Source of the DNA: an uncultured Lachnospiraceae bacterium
Lineage (GTDB): Bacteria; Bacillota; Clostridia; Lachnospirales; Lachnospiraceae
DNA length: 64,000 bases
Assembly (NCBI GenBank): GCA_910583835.1
Contig: CAJTYM010000015.1
Location: 1 to 64,000 of the forward strand
Reading direction: 5' to 3'
This document shows, piece by piece, positions 52,905 to 60,291 of the stretch (its first letter is position 1; every line of letters begins with the position of its first letter). The position numbers were made by a program, and so were the translations under genes. The notes beneath the pieces are model-generated. The model ran no database searches and was not told the DNA's origin. It saw only the letters and a program-made list of their open reading frames with translations.

Positions 52905-54224
52905 ATGATAAAAGTAGTTAAATTTGGTGGGAGTTCCCTGGCGAGCGCCGGGCAGTTTTCAAAGGTCGGTAAAATTATCCGTGCGGAGGAAAGCCGCAGA
53001 TATGTGGTTCCCAGCGCGCCAGGAAAACGCAATGCCAAAGATACGAAAGTAACGGATATGCTGTATCAGTGCTATGCACTGGCAGAGGCAGAGGAGAATT
53101 TTTCCATGGCCTTGCGCAAAATCAGGGAGCGGTACGAGTCGATTATCAATGGGCTGCACCTGAAACTGTCGCTGAATAAAGAATTTGAGGAGATTGCAGA
53201 AAATTTTAAGAATAAGGCGGGGGAGGATTACGCTGCTTCCCGTGGGGAGTACCTGAATGGAATCATCATGGCAAATTATCTGGGCTATGAATTTATCGAT
53301 GCGGCAGAGATTATCCGCTTTGACGACAATGGGGAATTTGCTGCGGAGAAGACCAATGAGCTGGTGGCAGCGCGTCTGCAGAGCTGTGAGCGCGCTGTGA
53401 TACCCGGGTTTTATGGTGCGAAAGAAGATGGCAAGGTGAAGACCTTTTCCAGAGGAGGCTCGGACATCACGGGTTCCATTGTCGCCAAGGCGGTACAGGC
53501 GGATATTTATGAGAACTGGACGGACGTCTCCGGTTTTCTGATTGCGGACCCGCGAATCATTGAGAATCCCCAGGGCATCAAGGTGATAACATACCGGGAA
53601 CTGCGGGAGCTTTCCTACATGGGGGCGACCGTGCTGCATGAGGATGCCGTATTTCCGGTGCGCAAGGCGGGAATTCCCATCAATATCCGCAACACCAACG
53701 AGCCGGAAGATGAGGGTACTCTGATTGTAGAGAGCACCTGCCGTATGCCGGACTATACGATTACGGGAATTGCCGGCAAGAAGGGATTCGTAGCGGTCAA
53801 TATTGACAAGGACATGATGAATTCCGAGGTGGGATTTGGGCGTAAAGTGCTGGAGGCTTTTGAAAAATACGGCATTTCCTTTGAGCATCTTCCCTCTGGC
53901 ATCGACACGATGACCGTGTTTGTGCATCAGGAAGAGTTTGAGGGCAAGGAACAGCAGGTATTGTCCGCCATCCACCGTCTGGCGAAGCCGGACAGCATAG
54001 AATTGGAAAGCGACATTGCCCTGATTGCAGTGGTGGGACGCGGTATGCGCTCCACGCGCGGGACAGCCGGACGGATTTTTTCCGCCCTCGCCCATGCCAA
54101 TGTCAATGTGAAGATGATAGACCAGGGTTCGAGTGAGTTAAATATTATCATTGGCGTCAAGAGCTGTGATTTTGAGACGGCAATCCGGGCGATTTATGAC
54201 ATTTTTGTGGAAACAGAAATATAA
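52905..54224 (+). CDS. lysC: Aspartate kinase
   Basis: A 439-residue monofunctional aspartokinase that phosphorylates aspartate, the first step to lysine, threonine and methionine. It opens with the amino-acid kinase motif VVKFGGSSLA, has FSRGGSDITGSIVAKAV in the aspartate/ATP region, and ends with two ACT domains (ITGIAGKKGFVAVNIDKDMM; ALIAVVGRGMRSTRGTAGRI), where feedback inhibitors bind. ATG 52905 follows GTGGAGG closely; an in-frame GTG nine bases upstream is possible. An HD-domain gene follows. Confidence 0.95.
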   Translation: MIKVVKFGGSSLASAGQFSKVGKIIRAEESRRYVVPSAPGKRNAKDTKVTDMLYQCYALAEAEENFSMALRKIRERYESIINGLHLKLSLNKEFEEIAENFKNKAGEDYAASRGEYLNGIIMANYLGYEFIDAAEIIRFDDNGEFAAEKTNELVAARLQSCERAVIPGFYGAKEDGKVKTFSRGGSDITGSIVAKAVQADIYENWTDVSGFLIADPRIIENPQGIKVITYRELRELSYMGATVLHEDAVFPVRKAGIPINIRNTNEPEDEGTLIVESTCRMPDYTITGIAGKKGFVAVNIDKDMMNSEVGFGRKVLEAFEKYGISFEHLPSGIDTMTVFVHQEEFEGKEQQVLSAIHRLAKPDSIELESDIALIAVVGRGMRSTRGTAGRIFSALAHANVNVKMIDQGSSELNIIIGVKSCDFETAIRAIYDIFVETEI

Positions 54225-54225
54225 T

Positions 54226-54265
54226 CATATGACCTGAGGAGGGACCATATGGCATGAGGAGGGAC
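54226..54265 (+). repeat. 20-bp tandem duplication carrying a ribosome binding site
   Basis: Unit 1 (54226-54245, CATATGACCTGAGGAGGGAC) and unit 2 (54246-54265, CATATGGCATGAGGAGGGAC) differ at three positions. Each carries GAGGAGGG; the second serves the ATG at 54272. Confidence 0.75.
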
Positions 54266-54271
54266 CCACGC

Positions 54272-54718
54272 ATGACTTCGCCAGACAGAAAACGCCTGAT
54301 AGCCAAACATGTGCGCAATTTGTCCCGCAATGGACGGCTGCAGAGTTCGCGCAATTTTATCCAGCATGGAAGCACGTCCGTGTATGAACACAGCATCCGT
54401 GTGGCATATTATAGCTTGAGCCTTGCACAGCGGCTGCATCTGGACAGACACAGGGAGGAGCTGATTCGTGGGGCGCTCCTGCACGATTATTTCCTGTATG
54501 ACTGGCATGAGAAGGACAGAAGCCATAATCTGCATGGGTTCCGCCATCCCTTTACGGCGCTGCGGAATGCGGAGACGGATTTTGTGCTCAGCAGAAGGGA
54601 GCGCAATATCATACTGCGCCATATGTTCCCGCTGATTCCGCTGCCGCCCTCCTGCCTGGAGGGCTGGATTGTATGTATGGTGGACAAAGGATGTTCCGTC
54701 TATGAGGTATTTAAATGA
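54272..54718 (+). CDS. HD-domain metal-dependent phosphohydrolase-like protein
   Basis: A 148-residue protein with the HD pattern: an initial His in VYEHSIRVAYYSLSLAQR, the His-Asp doublet in GALLHDYFLYDW, and later His/Asp positions (HNLHGFRHPFTALRNAE; CMVDKG). Short stand-alone HD proteins of this kind act on nucleotides or phosphoesters; the substrate is unknown. The start is ATG 54272 with AGGAGGG 8 bases ahead; an ATG at 54254 is also in frame. It overlaps the next gene by four bases. Confidence 0.8.
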   Translation: MTSPDRKRLIAKHVRNLSRNGRLQSSRNFIQHGSTSVYEHSIRVAYYSLSLAQRLHLDRHREELIRGALLHDYFLYDWHEKDRSHNLHGFRHPFTALRNAETDFVLSRRERNIILRHMFPLIPLPPSCLEGWIVCMVDKGCSVYEVFK

Positions 54719-56001
54719 CAGAGAAGAATCGCAAGAAAGAAATCAAATGGGATAAATTGGATAACACGGCAAATGTCTTTCCGGTGATTGCCGGGGAGAG
54801 CATGACCAATGTTTACCGGATTTCCGTGACTTTGCAGGAAGAGATACGGCAGGAATTGCTGCAGGAAGCTTTAGAGCGCGTATTGCCTTGGTTTGACGTG
54901 TTTTGCGTGCGTATCCGCTATGGCGTATTCTGGTATTATTTTGAGACAAACCAGAAACCTGCCCCTGCGGTAAAACAGGAATACCGCTATCCCTGCCAGT
55001 TTATTTCCCCTAACCGGAACAGGAATTACCTGTTTCGGGTAAATTATTATGGCAACCGCATCAATTTAGAGGTCTTCCATGTGCTGACGGATGGCATGGG
55101 AGGCATTACTTTTTTGCGGGAACTCACTTACCAGTACCTGCGCCTTTCCCATCCTGAACTTCAGGCGAAATTGGGGGATGGGCTTTGCAGCGACACCTCC
55201 CTGAACCGTGAAGACAGTTATCTGAAAAATTATAAGAAGAGCCATAAGAAAGGCTATAAGACGGCGCGGGCGTTTCAGGTCAAAGGAGAAAAACTGCGTC
55301 CGCTGGAACTGGGGGTGATGCACGGCTACATGTCCATCGTGGATTTGAAAAAGGCATGTAAATCTTATGGCGTTTCCATCAATGAGTATCTGGCGGCAGC
55401 TTTTTTGTGGAGCATTTATCAGGAATGCCTTCATGGTTCGCCGTCCAAACGTCCCCTCAGTTCCTGTGTGCCGGTGAATCTGCGGCCGTATTTCAATTCT
55501 ATTACCATGAAGAATTTTTTTGTGATTGTCTCCGCAGTTTTTCATCCGCAGAAAGAGAGCTATACGTTTGCCGAGGTCACCGGGATTGTGGCAGAAAGCC
55601 TGCGCAGCCAGATTAACCAGGAGCATCTGGAAAATCTTTTCGCCTACAATGTGTCGAATGAGAAGAATTTTATCCTGCGCGCAGTGCCGCTGTTTATTAA
55701 AAATATGGCCATCCGCTATGTATACCATACCAGCGCCCGGGCGAACACCACAACGGTTACTAATATCGGAAATATCCAGGTCAAGGAAGAGTATCAGGAA
55801 TATATTAAAGATTTCAGCGCGATGCTCTCTATGTCCGAAGGGCAGAATATCAAGGGCACCATCTGTTCTTACCGGGACACGCTGGTATTCACTATTAGCA
55901 GCAATCTTGCGGATGTGTCGGTGCAGCGGTGCTTTTTCCGCCGGCTTGCGGAGGATGGGATTGCGGTGAAAATTGAGACGAACGGAGTGTATAGCGAATA
56001 G
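54715..56001 (+). CDS. Alcohol acetyltransferase / condensation-domain-like acyltransferase
   Basis: A 428-residue cytosolic protein of the CoA-dependent acyltransferase superfamily (alcohol acetyltransferase, PapA and NRPS condensation domains). The catalytic HxxxDG motif appears as FHVLTDGMGGITFL near residues 122-135, with a later RPLSSCVPVNLRPYF stretch matching the core-strand arginine region. No signal peptide. The substrate is unknown; wall or lipid acylation is plausible because the next two genes encode a membrane protein and an HSL-type hydrolase (inferred). Its stop lies at the start of a triplicated 35-bp sequence. Confidence 0.75.
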   Translation: MTEKNRKKEIKWDKLDNTANVFPVIAGESMTNVYRISVTLQEEIRQELLQEALERVLPWFDVFCVRIRYGVFWYYFETNQKPAPAVKQEYRYPCQFISPNRNRNYLFRVNYYGNRINLEVFHVLTDGMGGITFLRELTYQYLRLSHPELQAKLGDGLCSDTSLNREDSYLKNYKKSHKKGYKTARAFQVKGEKLRPLELGVMHGYMSIVDLKKACKSYGVSINEYLAAAFLWSIYQECLHGSPSKRPLSSCVPVNLRPYFNSITMKNFFVIVSAVFHPQKESYTFAEVTGIVAESLRSQINQEHLENLFAYNVSNEKNFILRAVPLFIKNMAIRYVYHTSARANTTTVTNIGNIQVKEEYQEYIKDFSAMLSMSEGQNIKGTICSYRDTLVFTISSNLADVSVQRCFFRRLAEDGIAVKIETNGVYSE

Positions 56002-56102
56002 AGGAACTTGAGATGTACGGAGAGTAAGGCAAATAGAGGAACTTGAGATGTACGGAGAGTAAGGCAAATAGAGGAACTTGAGACGGATGGAGGGTATGGC
56101 GA
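55998..56102 (+). repeat. Three tandem 35-bp copies spanning a gene junction
   Basis: Copies at 55998-56032, 56033-56067 and 56068-56102 (the third more diverged) exactly fill the space between the acyltransferase stop and the ATG at 56103. The unit resembles the 3' end of the acyltransferase gene (ACGGAGTGTATAGCGAATAG against ACGGAGAGTAAGGCAAATAG). The first two copies carry GAGGAACTTGAG followed by the four-codon frame ATG-TAC-GGA-GAG-TAA. Confidence 0.9.
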
Positions 56103-56771
56103 ATGAGAGAATGTAAGAAATGCCATGTGCAAATTTTAGATGATACCAGTATCTGCCCGCTTTGCAGCAGTGTATTGGAAGTGGCGGGGGAAGAGGAATG
56201 GCATAATGGCTACCCGGATGTAAAAGCAGTCTCCAAGAAGCTGACATTTGTGGTGCGCCTGTACAGTTATCTGGCTATCGTCATCGAAGCGGCGTTAATT
56301 ACCATCAACTATCTGACGTTCCGTGGGATATGGTGGTCTGCCATCAGCGGCATCATTATTTTATATTTTTTTATTACCTTGAAATATTCCCTGCAGAAAA
56401 ATAACGGCTATAAGACTGTGATATTGGTACAGTTGGTCGGTGCGGTGCTCCTGGTAATCGCGACGGATAATATCGTTGGCTATCAGGGCTGGTCCGTCAA
56501 TTATGTGCTGCCCAGTGCGATTTTACTGCTCAATGCCACGATTGGCATTTTGATGGTTGTAAACCTCTCCAATTGGCAGAGCTATCTTTTGCTGCAGATA
56601 CTTACCGTGCTTTTATCCTGCGGCTGTGTGATTTTGTGGAGGGTTCAGGTGATTAAAAGCCCTGTCCTGACATTTGTGGCGCTGGCAGTCTCTTTGTGTA
56701 TGCTTCTGGGAACCCTGATTTTCGGGGAGCGCAGGGCGAAGACGGAATTAAAGAGAAGGTTCCATGTGTAG
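56103..56771 (+). CDS. DUF6320-like zinc-ribbon membrane protein
   Basis: A 222-residue protein with an N-terminal zinc ribbon (Cys4-x2-Cys7 in RECKKCHVQ and Cys18-x2-Cys21 in ICPLCSSVL) followed by about six membrane helices (LYSYLAIVIEAALITINYLT, AISGIIILYFFITLKY, VILVQLVGAVLLVIATD, LPSAILLLNATIGILMVV, LLLQILTVLLSCGCVIL, FVALAVSLCMLLGTLIF). I believe it belongs to the DUF6320 family, whose function is not known to me. Position between an acyltransferase and an alpha/beta hydrolase suggests a shared envelope-related pathway. Confidence 0.75.
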   Translation: MRECKKCHVQILDDTSICPLCSSVLEVAGEEEWHNGYPDVKAVSKKLTFVVRLYSYLAIVIEAALITINYLTFRGIWWSAISGIIILYFFITLKYSLQKNNGYKTVILVQLVGAVLLVIATDNIVGYQGWSVNYVLPSAILLLNATIGILMVVNLSNWQSYLLLQILTVLLSCGCVILWRVQVIKSPVLTFVALAVSLCMLLGTLIFGERRAKTELKRRFHV

Positions 56772-56802
56772 GACAGAATGGGAAATACGAAAGGAGAAAA
56801 CC

Positions 56803-57729
56803 ATGCAGGAAGTCAGCATACAGGGAAGGGTTATCCGGGACATGATTGCACATGTAACCAACGATAACCTGATTGGCAGGAAGATTAAGACCGGGGAACT
56901 GCGCAAGAAACTGATAGAGCCTAAATGGAGATGTCCGGAATGTTTCCGCATGACGGAAATCATCATGCCCAGGTTTCAGATGGAATATCTCTGCCGGAGA
57001 GAGGACCCCAGGACAGATTATGTCATCCTGCAGCTTCACGGAGGCGGTTATATCGGCGCCATGCGCAACGCTTACCGTTCGTTTGCGGGGCTGTACTGTG
57101 AGGTCAGCAAGGGCATGGATGTGCTGACGATTGATTACCGGGTGGCTCCTGAAGACCCCTACCCGGCAGCTTTGGAAGATGCCGTGGAGGCTTACGAATG
57201 GCTGAAAGGCGCAGGATGGCGCAGCGGACAGATTATCGTAGTTGGTGATTCTGCCGGGGGCGGGCTCGCCCTTGCGCTCTGCATGTACCTGAAAGACCAT
57301 AACCGCAGGCTTCCCGGGGGGCTGGTATTGATGTCGCCCTGGACGGACCTCACGGCAAGCGGACCTTCTTATTTTGATAATTATGAACTTGACCCTTTGT
57401 TTGGAAATACCACGGACAGCCTTATTTATAATCGGGACTATGCGGGGCAGCATGATATGAAAGACCCCTATATTTCGCCGTTTTTTGGAGAATATTGGGG
57501 CTTTCCGCCCATGCTTATCCAGGCGGGAGGGATAGAGATGCTGCTGAGCGATTCCGTCGGCGTTGCCTATAAGGCAAAACAACAGGGGGTGAAAGTGCGC
57601 CTGAGCATTTACGAAGGGATGTTCCATGTGTTCCAGATGGGCATGATGATGATGCCGGAATCCAAGAGGGCGTGGAAGGAAATTGGCAGGTATTTTGAGG
57701 TCCTGACGGGCGTAACAATTCAGCATTAA
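56803..57729 (+). CDS. Alpha/beta hydrolase (HSL-type esterase)
   Basis: A 308-residue hormone-sensitive-lipase-like hydrolase with oxyanion-hole motif LHGGGYIGAM, nucleophile elbow VVGDSAGGGLALAL, and a C-terminal FPPMLIQAGGIEMLLSDS...YEGMFHVFQMG region supplying the Asp and His of the triad. The start at 56803 has AAAGGAG 8 bases ahead; an in-frame codon at 56764 overlaps the upstream gene without a site. The last four codons and stop (CAATTCAGCATTAA) coincide with the outer end of the giant palindrome. Intracellular, substrate unknown. Confidence 0.85.
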   Translation: MQEVSIQGRVIRDMIAHVTNDNLIGRKIKTGELRKKLIEPKWRCPECFRMTEIIMPRFQMEYLCRREDPRTDYVILQLHGGGYIGAMRNAYRSFAGLYCEVSKGMDVLTIDYRVAPEDPYPAALEDAVEAYEWLKGAGWRSGQIIVVGDSAGGGLALALCMYLKDHNRRLPGGLVLMSPWTDLTASGPSYFDNYELDPLFGNTTDSLIYNRDYAGQHDMKDPYISPFFGEYWGFPPMLIQAGGIEMLLSDSVGVAYKAKQQGVKVRLSIYEGMFHVFQMGMMMMPESKRAWKEIGRYFEVLTGVTIQH

Positions 57730-58545
57730 AATATTTTTTACAGTTTCCATAGCGGCTATCTTCGTTAACATTTAAAAATATTTATGGGAAGCTTCATGAG
57801 TTTCATGAATTTCCCCTCCTTTGCCAACGGCAGACCAAACCGGTATTTCTAGTATCCCTAGCTCCAGGGAGGGAGAGGTAGCGGCAGGTGTTGCACGGCC
57901 ACACCTGCCAGGTCGTCGGAAGGCATTAATATAAATGCTTCGCATTTGCCTTCCTCCTGATATTAATTTCCCCAATTCAAAACTCGCGTTTTCCCAATGA
58001 TTTGTAAAATATCGCCATCGGATGTGGTTTTTCCGGGGTAGGAAGCCTTTCGCCAGTTTTCCTTATCAGCGGGATAAAAGGATGAATAGGTGCGCCGGGT
58101 GAACTGTCTGAGGGACAGCCGGATATTTAAACTATAAGTTTTCCACGGCTTATACCGACTGTCCCGAGTTTCAGAGGCGCACCTTTATCGCTAATCCTTG
58201 TTCCCGCTGTTAGGAAAACAAGAAAGGCTGTCCGTGAGGAAAAACCACATCTGTTATGGCGATGTGATATAATCAGTAGGGAAAACGCTCAGACAGTTGA
58301 TATTGGGGAAATTAATGTAACCAATTTGCGGAGCAAATTGATTGCCTGCTTGCCCGCCATCTGCGCAGCAGATTTCATTGCGGGCAATTCCCGAAGCCCT
58401 CTCCTGGAGACAAGGGATACACGAAATTCCTCAAATGTCTGCCTTTTGGCAAAGGAGGGGAAATTTACCAAATCCATAAATATTTTTATAATATTTGTGT
58501 AGATAGCCACTGTGGAAACTGTAATTGAAAATTTTAATGCTGAAT
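57718..58545. repeat. 828-bp giant imperfect palindrome (foldback element or large structured RNA)
   Basis: Ends are perfect 15-bp inverted repeats ATTCAGCATTAAAAT (57718-57732) / ATTTTAATGCTGAAT (58531-58545). Further matched arm blocks follow inward: ACAGTTTCCA..GGCTATCT; AAAATATTTATGG; TTTCCCCTCCTTTGCCA..GGCAGA; GTATCCCT..CTCCAG; ATTAATTTCCCCAAT; GCGTTTTCCC; ATCGCCAT..GATGTGGTTTTTCC; AGCCTTTC..GTTTTCCT..CAGCGGGA; AGGTGCGCC (58088-58096) / GGCGCACCT (58176-58184); and a central GGGACAG..CTGTCCC stem. Each arm also has side hairpins at equivalent places (AAATGCTTCGCATTT against CAATTTGCGGAGCAAATTG; GGCAGGTGT..ACACCTGCC against GCCCGC..GCGGGC). The gene-free stretch 57730-58649 is almost entirely this element; no credible protein frame lies in it. 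Confidence 0.88.
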
Positions 58546-58649
58546 AGTTGCGGACGGGCAGGTGAGAAAGGCAATGAGACTTGACAATCAGGGAGTTGGA
58601 AAATTATAATAGTAATGGTAAGATTCGGAAAAGAAGAAAGGTGATACAT

Positions 58650-60290
58650 ATGAGAAGAATAAAGCAGATTATGGGCATACTGTTATCATGGCTGTTATTG
58701 ATAGGGATTTTCCAATTTATGCCGATAGATATAGATAGCAGCAGGGTATTTGCCACTGCGCAGTCCGGGGATAACAGCTTGTCCACCTTGAGTATTTCAC
58801 CGGGAACGTTATCACCATCCTTTCAGTATAACATTGTTGATTATACAGCTTCTGTTGGGGCGGATGTCACCAGTGTGGAGGTCAATGCTAAAACATCCAA
58901 TGAAACAGCGACCATAGAATCCGTGTCTGGCAACACCGATTTACAGGATGGGGAGAATCTGGTCAGTATCGTGGTCAAGGCGCAGAACGGAACAACAGCC
59001 ACATATAAGATTGTGGTGACGCGGCAGGAGGGCGGAGAGACAGCTGCTCAGGAGCCGGCAGCAGATGAAGCGCAGACAGGGGAGGCAGATGGACAGCAGG
59101 CCGGAGAGACAGATGGGCAGCAAGCAGGAGAAGCGAATCCTCAGGGTATTACCATCAATGGGCATCCCTTTAACCTGGCGCCGACAATTCCAGCGGACAT
59201 CGTTCCCGCGGATTTCGCCAAGACGACAGTCACCTGCCAGGGACAGCAGGTAGAAGGGCTCTCTTTTGAAAAGGCGGAACTGATGCTGGTGTATCTGACA
59301 ACGCCCAGTACTGAGGTCAAAAACACGCTTGCCGTATATGAGGAGGCAAGCAATAGCTTCTGTCCTTTTCGCAAATTATCTTTCGATGAGCAAAATTACC
59401 TGATTATCCTCGATCCCCCAGCGGAAAGCGGGCTTTCGCAGGAATATACGCAGACTTCGCAGACGCTGGGAGAGTTTGCGGATGTGCCGGTGTTTGTCAA
59501 GGCACAGGCGGCGCAGATGCCGGATAATAGCGAGACAGGAGAAGCAGGAGGAACTGAGGGGCAGGAATTTTCCCTTATTTATGGCGTCAGCAGTTATGGA
59601 AATAAGGGATGGTACCAATATGATGCACTGGAATCGACCTTTCAACGCTATACGCCGGTACAGGCAGCGTCAGAACCGTCTGTGCTGGATACACAGCTGC
59701 CGGAGAGCGATGGTGAGCCCAGTGCGGAGATGCAGAGCCTGCAGAAAGCATATACGGACATGGAGGCGCAATATAATGCTCAGAAGGATACTTCCAGAAA
59801 GACAACGGCGGTGCTGGTTTTTATCATTGCCGTATTGGTTGTTGTGATAGTGAATCTGCTGCTGCGCGGCAGGAGAGCGGATGAGGATGAACTGGAAGAT
59901 GAGGTTGATTATGATGAACTGACCGAGAAAGTCAGGGAGCAGGTTAAGAGCGCAAGGAAGTCCCGCCGCGGAGAAATCGGGCATGGCAGACAGGAAGGCG
60001 ACAGGGAAGAGGATTTGTGGGAGGATGATACCGTACCGAGAGCCATTCTCAAGCAGCAGACGAAGGTGATACCTGCGCTTAGCATGGAGGAGCAGCAAGC
60101 CTCCCAGGCGAAGCATGGGACAAAAGCAGATAGAAAGACGGAGAAAAAAGACCGCAGACAGGAACAGCGGTTGGAGCGGAAAGCAGAGCCGAAGGCAGAA
60201 AGAAAGGCAGAGCCCAAAGCGGAGAGAAAGCCGGAGCCAGTTATAGAACCGGATGAAGATTTTGAGGTAATAGATCTGGAGGATTTATAG
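58650..60290 (+). CDS. Cadherin-like beta-sandwich membrane protein
   Basis: A 546-residue protein: signal/anchor helix (IMGILLSWLLLIGIFQFMPI), a cadherin-like beta-sandwich domain (about 46-127; LSTLSISPGTLSPSFQYNIV ... ATYKIVVTR), a Glu/Gln/Gly-rich repeat linker (DGQQAGE units), a second extracellular region (~175-360), one membrane helix (about 384-406, TAVLVFIIAVLVVVIVNLLL) and a charged cytoplasmic tail with a Lys/Glu/Pro repeat (AERKAEPKAERKPEP). The start 58650 has GAAAGGTG ahead of it. The layout suggests an envelope sensor or scaffold. clpC-like and cyclase-like genes follow with almost no spacing. Confidence 0.78.
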   Translation: MRRIKQIMGILLSWLLLIGIFQFMPIDIDSSRVFATAQSGDNSLSTLSISPGTLSPSFQYNIVDYTASVGADVTSVEVNAKTSNETATIESVSGNTDLQDGENLVSIVVKAQNGTTATYKIVVTRQEGGETAAQEPAADEAQTGEADGQQAGETDGQQAGEANPQGITINGHPFNLAPTIPADIVPADFAKTTVTCQGQQVEGLSFEKAELMLVYLTTPSTEVKNTLAVYEEASNSFCPFRKLSFDEQNYLIILDPPAESGLSQEYTQTSQTLGEFADVPVFVKAQAAQMPDNSETGEAGGTEGQEFSLIYGVSSYGNKGWYQYDALESTFQRYTPVQAASEPSVLDTQLPESDGEPSAEMQSLQKAYTDMEAQYNAQKDTSRKTTAVLVFIIAVLVVVIVNLLLRGRRADEDELEDEVDYDELTEKVREQVKSARKSRRGEIGHGRQEGDREEDLWEDDTVPRAILKQQTKVIPALSMEEQQASQAKHGTKADRKTEKKDRRQEQRLERKAEPKAERKAEPKAERKPEPVIEPDEDFEVIDLEDL

Positions 60291-60291
60291 A

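Noticed and set aside
52959..54095. 378-codon minus-strand frame opposite lysC
   Set aside because: Antisense shadow of a certain aspartate kinase gene; no family motif or ribosome binding site.
55998..56102. 35-bp repeats considered as a CRISPR array
   Set aside because: The units are directly contiguous with no unique spacers, and they derive from the end of the upstream gene; no cas genes are nearby.
55066..57771. Long minus-strand frames opposite the acyltransferase, membrane protein and esterase genes
   Set aside because: The plus-strand genes have catalytic motifs and good start signals; the opposite frames are shadows.
57772..57975. Minus-strand frame of 67 codons inside the giant palindrome
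   Set aside because: No ribosome binding site, no recognisable domain, and its course is explained by the inverted-repeat structure.
57705..58559. GACGGGC on both sides of the giant palindrome as a target-site duplication
   Set aside because: The 7-mers are not directly adjacent to the element ends (6 and 7 bases away), so they may be coincidence.
58289..58649. Two overlapping minus-strand frames over the right arm of the palindrome
   Set aside because: Short frames without initiation signals; their sequence is set by the palindrome and they have no protein-like composition.
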